Shown here: positions 1 to 7,874 of the stretch, one piece after another | Position numbering within the stretch: position 1 is the stretch's first letter | How the letters are laid out: every line of letters begins with the position of its first letter | NCBI GenBank assembly: GCA_945787435.1 | Contig: CALZHX010000278.1 | Location: 1 to 8,532 of the forward strand | DNA length: 8,532 nt | Reading direction: 5' to 3' | Source: an uncultured Woeseiaceae bacterium | Lineage (GTDB): Bacteria > Pseudomonadota > Gammaproteobacteria > Steroidobacterales > Woeseiaceae | Position numbers and translations under genes: made by a program | Notes under the pieces: model-generated | Told to the model about the DNA's origin: nothing | The model's input: only the letters and a program-made list of their open reading frames with translations | The model's database searches: none

Positions 1-5
1 GTATT

Positions 6-80
6 TGGAGCGGGTGATGAGGATTGAACTCACGACCCTCACGTTGGCAACGTGATGCTCTACCGCTGAGCTACACCCGC
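6..80 (-). tRNA. tRNA-Gly (anticodon GCC)
   Basis: Read on the minus strand this folds into a complete cloverleaf. The 7-bp acceptor stem is GCGGGTG with CACCCGC. The D-arm is GCTC/GAGC. The 5-bp anticodon stem TCACG/CGTGA encloses loop TTGCCAA, with anticodon GCC at plus-strand 46-48. There is a 5-nt variable loop and a T-arm with loop TTCAATC and one G-U pair. The 3' CCA is encoded (plus-strand TGG at 6-8) after discriminator U. It decodes GGC and GGU glycine codons. It lies 43 bp downstream of pgsA on the same strand, as glyW does after uvrC-pgsA in E. coli, so it may be cut from a pgsA read-through transcript. Whether further tRNAs follow cannot be seen. Confidence 0.97.
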
Positions 81-88
81 TTTTTTCG

Positions 89-105
89 CCTCCGCAATGC
101 GGAGG
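89..105. other. Hairpin between pgsA and tRNA-Gly
   Basis: A perfect 7-bp inverted repeat, CCTCCGC and GCGGAGG, encloses a 3-nt loop. On the minus strand it is followed by CG and six A residues, then the tRNA. It therefore lacks the U-tract of an intrinsic terminator in the direction of pgsA transcription. On the plus strand the hairpin is followed by GTCGAGATTTT, also not a clean U-tract. It may mark a processing or pause site between pgsA mRNA and the tRNA, or protect the mRNA 3' end. The structure is seen; the role is inference. Confidence 0.5.
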
Positions 106-123
106 GGTCGAGATTTTAGCTCC

Positions 124-690
124 TTACGGCTCGCTGTCAAGGCTGATATACGGCCAGGCAGCCCGTAAGTACACAAACATTGACCAGACCGTCATGGCTG
201 CCGCGGCCACAAGCAGGATGAATCCGATCCCGTATATGTCAAATCCGAGAAATTCGTTCTGGTAAACCATGAAGCCGATGCCAAACATCTGCAGGACGGT
301 TTTGATTTTGCCCGCCATCGAAACCTTAACGTTGGCCCGCTCTCCGATTGTCGCCATCCATTCCCGGAGCGCCGAAATCGTAATCTCGCGTCCGATTATA
401 ATCATGGCGATTATGTCGACGAACCACCGCGGATTGTCCTGCACGAGCATGACCAGCACGATGGCGACCATGAGTTTGTCGGCGACCGGGTCGAGAAACT
501 CGCCAAATTTCGACGTCTGATTGAAGCGGCGCGCTACCCAACCGTCGAGAAGGTCGGTAACAGCCGCAATGCCGAACAATATCGCGGCGATTGGCCGTGC
601 ATGCTCGAGCTGACTGTAGAACAGCACCACGACGATGGGAATCGCAGCGATGCGAAACAGGGTCAACAGGATTGCCAGGTTTAGTTTCAA
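124..690 (-). CDS. pgsA: CDP-diacylglycerol--glycerol-3-phosphate 3-phosphatidyltransferase (PGP synthase)
   Basis: This inner-membrane enzyme joins CDP-diacylglycerol to glycerol 3-phosphate, giving phosphatidylglycerophosphate, the precursor of phosphatidylglycerol and cardiolipin. The 188-residue protein carries the full CDP-alcohol phosphotransferase signature: D46, D49-G50, A53-R54, G63, D67 and D71, with the usual spacing. Hydrophobic membrane segments lie near residues 5-26, 32-44, 73-84, 91-105 and 152-175. Its length is close to the 182 residues of E. coli PgsA, and the N-terminus (LLTLFR, then IP) aligns with that protein. The start is TTG at 690: an in-frame TAA (the uvrC stop) lies 18 nt upstream and no ATG or GTG lies between. 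A weak purine stretch, AAGAAG, precedes it by about 11 nt. It follows uvrC closely, as in E. coli, and is probably co-transcribed. Confidence 0.96.
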   Translation of the reverse strand: MKLNLAILLTLFRIAAIPIVVVLFYSQLEHARPIAAILFGIAAVTDLLDGWVARRFNQTSKFGEFLDPVADKLMVAIVLVMLVQDNPRWFVDIIAMIIIGREITISALREWMATIGERANVKVSMAGKIKTVLQMFGIGFMVYQNEFLGFDIYGIGFILLVAAAAMTVWSMFVYLRAAWPYISLDSEP

Positions 691-708
691 AGACCGGTTC
701 GCTTCTTG

Positions 709-2544
<1,836 letters not shown>

Positions 2545-2548
2545 GCTG

Positions 2549-3184
2549 CTATTTATCCAGCAACTCCCGCGCTTGCGCAAATATCCTGTCGAACATCTCT
2601 TTGGTCAGTCGCCCCGTGTTGGTGTTGTAGCGACTGCAGTGGTAGGAGTCGAGCAGGCTCAGGTGACCGAGATCGTGCACGACGGCATGCGCAAACTTGA
2701 AGTCTGCCTGGCGCATCGCCTGCGCCTTGATGATTGCGCGGTGCGCGATACCACCGAGCGCAAGCACGACCGATGACTCAGGAAGCGTCTGCAATTCATT
2801 GGCCAGAAATTCGTTGCACGTGTTGATCTCCGCACCGACCGGTTTGTTATCGGGTGGCAGGCACTTGACCGCATTCGTAATTCGGCAACCAGTCAGCATT
2901 AACTCATCATCGGCGGCCAGTGACTCCGCGTGCGTTGAAAAACCATACTTGTTCAGCATCTGGTACAGGAGAATACCGGCATGATCACCGGTAAAAGGCC
3001 GGCCCGTGCGATTCGCACCGTGCATGCCGGGCGCGAGCCCGACGATCAGGAAGCGCGCCTCGTCGTCGCCGAATGGCGGCACCGGCCTGCAGTAGTAGTC
3101 CGGGTAACGACCATTGACGTCGTCCAGGAACGTCGAGAGTCGCGGGCACGCTCGGCAGTTCTTGTCGAAAGCAGCGTCAGTCAT
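2549..3184 (-). CDS. Uracil-DNA glycosylase, family 5 (UDGb-type), Fe-S cluster protein
   Basis: Predicted to remove uracil, and probably other deaminated bases, from DNA to begin base excision repair. The 211-residue protein has the family 5 signatures. Motif 1 is GLAPGMHGANRTGR (49-62), in which the activating Asp/Asn of other UDG families is absent. The C-terminal motif is H182-C-S followed by NTNTGRLT (187-194), where UDGb proteins have an H-x-S motif followed by a similar N-T-x-T-G stretch. C10, C13, C108 and C123 fit the four-cysteine cluster pattern of family 4 and 5 enzymes. Family 4 is less likely because of the NRTGR and NTxTGRLT blocks. The ATG at 3184 lies inside the end of icd (8-bp overlap) and the gene ends 4 bp before uvrC, so it is likely translated by coupling within one transcript. 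Substrate range cannot be read from sequence. Confidence 0.9.
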   Translation of the reverse strand: MTDAAFDKNCRACPRLSTFLDDVNGRYPDYYCRPVPPFGDDEARFLIVGLAPGMHGANRTGRPFTGDHAGILLYQMLNKYGFSTHAESLAADDELMLTGCRITNAVKCLPPDNKPVGAEINTCNEFLANELQTLPESSVVLALGGIAHRAIIKAQAMRQADFKFAHAVVHDLGHLSLLDSYHCSRYNTNTGRLTKEMFDRIFAQARELLDK

Positions 3185-4517
3185 TCATGTGCCGAATGAC
3201 GGCATCGCCGAATCCGCGAGTACCGACGAGCGTCGCGCCCGGAATCAGTTGATCCTGTTCCTGCTCCACATCTTTCTTGCCGTGCGGCCGTTCCTTTCGA
3301 ATCGGCTGATGTATAGCTTCGCGCAATCTCGCGAGGTCAAACGTGAGTTCGCCATTGGCGATCGTCTTGGCGACACCTTCCATGATGTTGTCCGCGGCTT
3401 CGGTCCAGCCGATGTAACGCAGCATCATTTCGGCTGACAAGATCAGCGATCCGGGATTAACGCGGTCTTTTCCTGCAAAGCCCGGGGCGGTTCCGTGTGT
3501 CGCTTCGAATACCGAAATCGCGTCGCCGATGTTTGCTCCCGGCGCAATGCCAATCCCGCCGACCTGCGCTGCCAGCGCATCCGAAATATAGTCGCCGTTG
3601 AGGTTCAGCGTGGCGATGATGTCGTAGTCTTCGGGCCGCATCAGGATCTGTTGCAGGAAATTGTCGGCGATTACATCCTTGATGATGATTTCCCTGCCCG
3701 TAACCGGATTGTTGAATGCGAGCCAGGGACCGCCATCTTTCTCCGTTGCGCCAAACTCGGTACGGGCAACGTCATAGCCCCATTGGCAGAACGCTCCCTC
3801 GGTGAACTTCATGATGTTGCCCTTGTGCACGAGCGATACCGAGCCCTGGTCGCGCTCTATGCAGTATTGGAGGGCTTTTCGCACAAGCCGCTCGGATCCT
3901 TCGCGCGACACAGGTTTGATACCCATACCCGAGCTCGCCGGAAAACGAATTTCCGTTACACCCAGTTCTGTCTGCAGGAAGTGAATCAACTTCTGCACTT
4001 CCTCCGAACCCGTCGGGAATTCAATACCTGCGTAGATATCCTCGGTGTTCTCGCGAAAAACAGTCATGTCGACCAGGTCCGACTGCCTCATCGGCGTCTG
4101 CACGCCGGGAAAATAACGAATAGGCCGAACACACGCGTACAGGTCCAGCGCCTGGCGAATGGCCACGTTGAGCGAACGAATACCGCCGCCGACCGGGGTG
4201 GTCAGTGGACCCTTGATCGAGACCAGGTACTTGCTCAGGGCATGCAGGGTTTCATCAGGGAGATAATCATCATCGCCGTACAGGTCGGCAGCGGCCTGCC
4301 CTGCATACACCTGCATCCAGCGAATGGCTCGATTCTCGCCATAGGCTCTCGCGACGGCAGCGTTGACGACGTCGACCATGACAGGCGTAACATCCACGCC
4401 AATGCCATCGCCTTCGATAAACGGAACGATCGGAAAATCCGGCACAACGAGCGAATGGTCCGTATTTGCCGTGATGGCCTCGCCGTTGTCCGGGACCTGG
4501 ATGTGGTCGTATTGCAT
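3177..4517 (-). CDS. icd: Isocitrate dehydrogenase (homodimeric Icd family; NADP type by homology)
   Basis: Icd oxidatively decarboxylates isocitrate to 2-oxoglutarate in the TCA cycle (cytoplasm). From ATG 4517 the protein is 446 aa against 416 in E. coli. Substrate and metal residues are present: S115 and N117 in GGGIRSLN, R121, R131, R155, Y162, K232, D281, D309 and D313. S115 matches the E. coli serine phosphorylated by AceK, so that control is possible, though no aceK is visible. Two features are odd. In the NADP-binding loop (HGTAP, then G346-F347) glycine and phenylalanine replace the E. coli K344-Y345 pair, and F393 replaces Y391, while R397 keeps R395. A charged segment of about 26 residues (401-427) is inserted before the C-terminal FGDAV helix. 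A start at 4574 would add 19 unrelated residues reaching into rluE. ATG 4517 matches the family N-terminus and has GGAA about 7 nt upstream. Confidence 0.95.
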   Translation of the reverse strand: MQYDHIQVPDNGEAITANTDHSLVVPDFPIVPFIEGDGIGVDVTPVMVDVVNAAVARAYGENRAIRWMQVYAGQAAADLYGDDDYLPDETLHALSKYLVSIKGPLTTPVGGGIRSLNVAIRQALDLYACVRPIRYFPGVQTPMRQSDLVDMTVFRENTEDIYAGIEFPTGSEEVQKLIHFLQTELGVTEIRFPASSGMGIKPVSREGSERLVRKALQYCIERDQGSVSLVHKGNIMKFTEGAFCQWGYDVARTEFGATEKDGGPWLAFNNPVTGREIIIKDVIADNFLQQILMRPEDYDIIATLNLNGDYISDALAAQVGGIGIAPGANIGDAISVFEATHGTAPGFAGKDRVNPGSLILSAEMMLRYIGWTEAADNIMEGVAKTIANGELTFDLARLREAIHQPIRKERPHGKKDVEQEQDQLIPGATLVGTRGFGDAVIRHMND

Positions 4518-4540
4518 GGTGGTTTCCGCAAAAGCCGTGC

Positions 4541-4571
4541 ATTGTACCGATATGCCGCTGGTCCTGCTCAA
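4541..4571 (-). promoter_or_regulatory. Candidate icd promoter
   Basis: On the minus strand a good -10 hexamer, TACAAT (plus-strand 4541-4546), lies in the 34-bp gap between icd and rluE. A partial -35, TTGAGC (4566-4571), sits 19 bp upstream, inside the first codons of rluE. The spacing is longer than ideal. Transcription would start near 4534, giving a leader of about 17 nt. Such a promoter would drive the whole icd-to-pgsA series. The prediction is by eye. Confidence 0.4.
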
Positions 4572-5127
4572 CAAGCCCTGCGGGGTCCTCAGTCAGTTTC
4601 GCGACCATACCGGTCGTTCGACGCTTGCCGACTTCGTGACCCGCAAGAATGTCTACCCCGCCGGCAGGCTGGACCGCGACAGCGAGGGACTGTTGCTGCT
4701 GACCGATGATGGCCGTCTGCAAGCCCGGATCTCGCAGCCGAAATCCAGGACGTCGAAAAGCTACTGGGCACAGGTTGAAGGTGACGCTCAGGATTCGCAG
4801 CTTGAAGCCCTCAGGCGTGGTCTGACACTCAAGGACGGGGCGGCAGTAGCGTTGGCGGTTACTCGAATCGAACCACCTGCCGAGCTGTGGCCTCGCGACC
4901 CGCCAATTCGTCACCGCCTCAACGTGCCGGATTGCTGGCTGCAAATAACGATCGACGAGGGACGCAACCGGCAGGTCCGACGCATGACCGCTGCCGCGGG
5001 ATTGCCAACACTGAGATTGATCCGGTACTCAATCGGACCGTGGTCACTGGACGGGCTCAAACCCGGCGAGTCGCGTGAAATTGAAACTGATGCGGCGTGG
5101 GCGCAGCTGCGTGCCGCAGCCTATTAG
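4552..5127 (+). CDS. rluE: 23S rRNA pseudouridine synthase, RluE family
   Basis: By homology to E. coli RluE it converts a single uridine (U2457 in E. coli numbering) of 23S rRNA to pseudouridine. The 191-residue protein has the RsuA/RluB/E/F hallmark GRLDRDSEGLLLLT at 38-51, with catalytic D41. RluE-like blocks follow: QARISQP (57-63), WPRDPPIR, then EGRNRQVRRMTA and LPTLRLIRYSIG. No S4 RNA-binding domain precedes the catalytic domain, as in RluE and unlike RsuA or RluB. ATG 4552 begins directly before the conserved LLNKP block. The frame stays open further upstream, but only through sequence antisense to icd. No clear Shine-Dalgarno is visible. It is divergent from icd, as in E. coli, and its stop overlaps the stop of the convergent DAHP synthase gene. 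Confidence 0.94.
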   Translation: MPLVLLNKPCGVLSQFRDHTGRSTLADFVTRKNVYPAGRLDRDSEGLLLLTDDGRLQARISQPKSRTSKSYWAQVEGDAQDSQLEALRRGLTLKDGAAVALAVTRIEPPAELWPRDPPIRHRLNVPDCWLQITIDEGRNRQVRRMTAAAGLPTLRLIRYSIGPWSLDGLKPGESREIETDAAWAQLRAAAY

Positions 5128-6503
5128 CCGCCGTTGCGATTGACCCTGGCCGTTTCGCGATGCAGTCCGGCAATGCGCATCGCGACTTCCATGGCCTGTT
5201 CATAGTTCAGGCGTGGGTCGACCGTCGACTTGTAAGCTCGCGCAAGATCACCATCGGTCAGTCCGCGGGCGCCGCCAGTGCACTCGGTGACATTCTCGCC
5301 CGTCAATTCGAGATGCACACCGCCAAGGTAGCTGCCCATTGACTCGTGCACGCGAAACGCTGACTCGAGCTCAGACACGATATTGTCGAAGCGACGGGTC
5401 TTGACGCCTTCCGACGTGCTCTCGGTGTTGCCGTGCATCGGATCGCACACCCACAGTACAGGCGAACCGGTTTCTTTGACTGCCGTGATCAACTCCGGCA
5501 AAAACTCCTCGATCGTTTTCGCGCCAAAGCGGTGAATCAAAGTCAAACGACCAGGTTCATTGTTAGGGTTAAGTGCTGCAATCAGTTCCTGCAGCCATTC
5601 GGCCGTCATGCCCGGGCCGATCTTGATACCCATCGGATTCGCAATGCCCCGGAAGTATTCGATGTGCGCACCATCGATAGCGGCTGTGCGCATGCCGATC
5701 CATGGAAAGTGCGTGGTCAGGTTGTACCAGCGTTCACGCCGATCGAGATAACGTGTCTGCGACTGCTCGTACAAAAGGTGCAGGCCTTCATGGGCAGCGT
5801 AAATATCGGCGCGCTGGGTCTTGTGAACCTCCGCGCCCGAAATTGTCTCGAGAAAATCGAGAGAATTGGATATCGACTTCACAATCTCGTGATAGTCGTC
5901 CGCCATTGCCGAGTGGCCCACCCAGCCAAGATCCCAGTATTCAGGATGGTGAAGGTCCGCGAAGCCGCCATCGATCAGCGAACGAACAAAGTTCAGCGTC
6001 AATGCTGCGCGTTCGTAGCCACGCAAGATCATTTGTGGATCCGGAATTCGATCCTCGGCCGTAAATGGGTTGCGATTAACAAGGTCGCCACGAAAACTCG
6101 GCAACGATCTTCCATCTCGTGTTTCGGTGTCAGCCGAACGCGGCTTCGCATACTGTCCAGCCATGCGCCCGACACGGACGACCGGCTTCTTCAGGCCGTA
6201 CAGCATCACGAGACTCATCTGCAGCAGAATCTTGAGTTTCGCGACAATATTTTCGGACGTGCACTCGTCAAATGTCTCCGCACAATCGCCGCCCTGAAGT
6301 ACAAACGCCTCTCCACGCTGAGCCCTGGCGATGTGGTCTTTGAGCCCGTCCACTTCCCACGACGTGACGATTGGTGGCAGGCGGGAAAGGTCCGAAACGG
6401 CACGGTCGAGTGCAGCCTGATCCGGATAACTGGCCTGCTGGGCTGCTGGCCGGCTTTGCCAACTTGCCGGGTGCCACTCGGCCTTGTCGATCGTTCTGCT
6501 CAC
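5124..6503 (-). CDS. 3-deoxy-7-phosphoheptulonate synthase, class II (DAHP synthase)
   Basis: Condenses phosphoenolpyruvate with erythrose 4-phosphate to give DAHP, the first committed step to chorismate and aromatic amino acids. The 459-residue protein is of the class II (plant and Mycobacterium-like) type, unrelated in sequence to E. coli AroF/G/H. The metal ligands align with those of the M. tuberculosis enzyme: C74 in QGGDCAE, H357 in CDPMHGNT, E399 in HLELTGEN and D429 in VDPRLNYEQ. Other class II blocks are GRMAGQYAKPRS (112-123) and HHPEYWDLGW (185-194). The start is GTG at 6503, with AGGGA about 5 nt upstream and an in-frame TGA shortly before. Class II enzymes occur both as housekeeping forms and in phenazine-type secondary metabolism (PhzC). 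The lone setting here favours a housekeeping role. It has its own leader, with a hairpin, in the divergent gap. Confidence 0.96.
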   Translation of the reverse strand: MSRTIDKAEWHPASWQSRPAAQQASYPDQAALDRAVSDLSRLPPIVTSWEVDGLKDHIARAQRGEAFVLQGGDCAETFDECTSENIVAKLKILLQMSLVMLYGLKKPVVRVGRMAGQYAKPRSADTETRDGRSLPSFRGDLVNRNPFTAEDRIPDPQMILRGYERAALTLNFVRSLIDGGFADLHHPEYWDLGWVGHSAMADDYHEIVKSISNSLDFLETISGAEVHKTQRADIYAAHEGLHLLYEQSQTRYLDRRERWYNLTTHFPWIGMRTAAIDGAHIEYFRGIANPMGIKIGPGMTAEWLQELIAALNPNNEPGRLTLIHRFGAKTIEEFLPELITAVKETGSPVLWVCDPMHGNTESTSEGVKTRRFDNIVSELESAFRVHESMGSYLGGVHLELTGENVTECTGGARGLTDGDLARAYKSTVDPRLNYEQAMEVAMRIAGLHRETARVNRNGG

Positions 6504-6531
6504 ATTAATCCCTGCTCTCAGACATCAAAAT

Positions 6532-6548
6532 GCGGGCGCCTGGCCCGC
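6532..6548 (-). promoter_or_regulatory. Hairpin in the DAHP synthase leader
   Basis: On the minus strand GCGGGC and GCCCGC (6 bp) enclose loop CAGGC, followed by ATTTTG. It lies 28 nt upstream of the GTG start, between the candidate promoter and the Shine-Dalgarno. The short T-run makes it look like a weak terminator or attenuator. I found no leader peptide rich in Phe, Tyr or Trp codons, so classical aromatic attenuation is not supported. Confidence 0.35.
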
Positions 6549-6559
6549 TGGAACCAATA

Positions 6560-6589
6560 ACTATGCCACGCAGCACCTGGAGGCTGCAA
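6560..6589 (-). promoter_or_regulatory. Candidate DAHP synthase promoter
   Basis: On the minus strand TTGCAG (plus 6584-6589) and CATAGT (6560-6565) are separated by 18 bp, and TGG precedes the -10 as an extended -10 element. A short dyad, GCAGC-N8-GCTGC (6570-6587), overlaps the -35 and spacer and could be an operator. All were judged by eye. Confidence 0.35.
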
Positions 6590-6636
6590 AAGTTTCTCAT
6601 GTAATCAGTGGTTTAGGCGCGTGTGGAAAGCCGGCC

Positions 6637-6666
6637 TTGAGATTGGCACAATGCGCGCCATATATC
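6637..6666 (+). promoter_or_regulatory. Candidate promoter of the lysine-catabolism-like pair, with dyad in the spacer
   Basis: TTGAGA (6637-6642) and TATATC (6661-6666) are separated by 18 bp. The spacer holds an imperfect inverted repeat, TGGCAC-N5-GCGCCA (6644-6660), placed where a regulator could act. Predicted transcription would begin near 6673, inside the hairpin described at 6666-6693. The same stretch has the sigma-54 GG-N10-GC core (6645-6658) but lacks the usual TT before GC. GGAG at 6696-6699 serves as the ribosome binding site of the next gene. Confidence 0.35.
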
Positions 6667-6693
6667 CGCCGTCCCCCCGGCGGTTTTTGTTTT
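6666..6693 (+). terminator. Intrinsic-terminator-like hairpin just before the saccharopine dehydrogenase-family gene
   Basis: CCGCCG and CGGCGG form a 6-bp all-GC stem around loop TCCCCC, followed at once by TTTTTGTTTT. This is the shape of a plus-strand intrinsic terminator. No plus-strand gene ends upstream; the nearest upstream gene points the other way. It could stop stray transcription running antisense to DAHP synthase, act as an attenuator, or end a short RNA begun near a possible -10, TGTAAT, at 6600-6605. It ends 13 nt before the next ATG. Confidence 0.55.
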
Positions 6694-6706
6694 CTGGAGT
6701 GGTCTC

Positions 6707-7870
6707 ATGCAGGACATCCTCGTACTTGGCGCTGGCAAGATCGGCGTACTGATATCCGGCCTGCTCGCCGAATGCGGCGACTACCAGGTCCAACTGGCTG
6801 ACTCGAAACCGGGTGCTGCGGCCGACGTTGCCAAGGCTCACGGCAACGATAACATTGTCGCTTTTGAACTCGACGCGAGCGACAAGGACGCCCTGACGAA
6901 ACATGTGCGCAAGCACAAACCGGTCGCGGTCGTGTCCAGCCTTCCCTATTTCTGCAATGTGCGGGTTGCCGAGGTTGCGCGTGAACAAGACCTGCACTAT
7001 TTCGACCTGACAGAGGACGTCGCCGTCACAGAGAAGGTGCGTCAGCTCGCGAAGGGGTCGGACAAGGTTTTTGCGCCGCAGTGCGGACTTGCGCCGGGCT
7101 TCATTAGCATCGCCGCCAACGAATTGATTCAGCACTTCGATACGCTTAGTTCCGTCAAGCTGCGAGTCGGTGCGTTGCCCCAGCACCCGAATAACGTTCT
7201 CAAGTACTCATTGAACTGGTCAACCGACGGCATCATCAATGAATACGGCAACTTGTGTCAGAGCATTGTCGACGGCAAGGAAGTTGACGTATTGCCGCTG
7301 GAAGGCCTTGAGAAGATCGAAATCGACGGCACACGTTACGAGGCGTTCAACACCTCGGGCGGTCTCGGCTCGCTGGGCGAAACCTACGGCGGGCGTGTCA
7401 GCACGATGAACTACAAGACAATTCGTTACCCGGGTCATTGCGAACAGATGCGCTTGCTTATGAACGGTCTCAAGCTCAACCACGACCGTGCAACCCTGAA
7501 ACACATACTCGAAAATGCCGTTCCGCAGACCTTGCAGGATGTTGTCGTAATCTATGCAGCTGTTACCGGCATGCAGGACGGCGAGCTCCGCGAGGAGAAT
7601 TACATGAACAAGATTTACCCGCAGGCTGTCGCCGGCCGCTTATGGTCAGCGATTCAGGTAACCACTGCGAGCGGCATCTGCAGCGTGCTCGATCTGGTGT
7701 TATCGAACCCGGGCAAATTCTCGGGCTTTGTCGCGCAAGAGCAGTTTCGCCTGGCCGACATCGTCGAAAACCGTTTTGGACAGATATACGCGCACGGCGG
7801 CACCAACCGCGAATCCGCTGAACTGGTCGCGCGCGGCGAGACCGGCCATCAGCGCGCCACTGGAGAGTAA
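6707..7870 (+). CDS. Saccharopine dehydrogenase / L-lysine 6-dehydrogenase family protein
   Basis: An NAD(P)-dependent oxidoreductase predicted to produce 2-aminoadipate 6-semialdehyde, either from saccharopine or by oxidative deamination of lysine. The 387-residue protein opens with a Rossmann GAGKIG motif (8-13). D32, at the end of the second strand (LADS), usually favours NAD. Family blocks follow: CGLAPGF (126-132), EAFNTSGGLGSL (212-223) and YKTIRYPGHCEQM (236-248). Its length and layout are nearer the roughly 385-residue lysine 6-dehydrogenases than yeast Lys9, which has a longer middle. No lysine-ketoglutarate reductase domain is fused to it. ATG 6707 has GGAG 7 nt upstream. An ALDH7-type gene starts 4 nt after its stop, and that pairing is the best evidence for lysine catabolism. 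The family is secure; the substrate is not. Confidence 0.85.
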   Translation: MQDILVLGAGKIGVLISGLLAECGDYQVQLADSKPGAAADVAKAHGNDNIVAFELDASDKDALTKHVRKHKPVAVVSSLPYFCNVRVAEVAREQDLHYFDLTEDVAVTEKVRQLAKGSDKVFAPQCGLAPGFISIAANELIQHFDTLSSVKLRVGALPQHPNNVLKYSLNWSTDGIINEYGNLCQSIVDGKEVDVLPLEGLEKIEIDGTRYEAFNTSGGLGSLGETYGGRVSTMNYKTIRYPGHCEQMRLLMNGLKLNHDRATLKHILENAVPQTLQDVVVIYAAVTGMQDGELREENYMNKIYPQAVAGRLWSAIQVTTASGICSVLDLVLSNPGKFSGFVAQEQFRLADIVENRFGQIYAHGGTNRESAELVARGETGHQRATGE

Positions 7871-7874
7871 AACA

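Noticed and set aside
4363..4551. N-terminal extension of rluE
   Set aside because: The added 63 residues are antisense to icd and lack S4-domain features. The fold begins right after ATG 4552.
4518..4574. N-terminal extension of icd to 4574
   Set aside because: The 19 added residues overlap the rluE start and do not align with Icd. ATG 4517 fits the family and has a plausible ribosome binding site.
3495..4709. A long plus-strand open frame (about 404 codons) opposite icd
   Set aside because: It is fully antisense to the well-conserved icd and runs into rluE in another frame. The translation has no recognisable domain and is rich in Arg and His, as expected of a shadow frame.
4270..4944. 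A minus-strand open frame across rluE and the 5' part of icd
   Set aside because: It overlaps two recognised genes out of frame and shows no domain.
5093..5118. GC-rich dyad at the end of rluE as a terminator
   Set aside because: The palindromic stretch CGCAGCTGCG within GCGGC and GCCGC has no following T-tract and lies inside coding sequence.
5433..6560. A long plus-strand open frame (about 375 codons) opposite DAHP synthase
   Set aside because: It is antisense to a gene whose catalytic residues are all in place, and no family motif is visible. It arises from codon bias of the opposite strand.
6643..6659. Sigma-54 promoter before the saccharopine dehydrogenase-family gene
   Set aside because: The -24 TGGCAC box is good and GG-N10-GC holds, but the -12 box has GCGC instead of TTGC. 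Noted only as an alternative to the sigma-70 reading.
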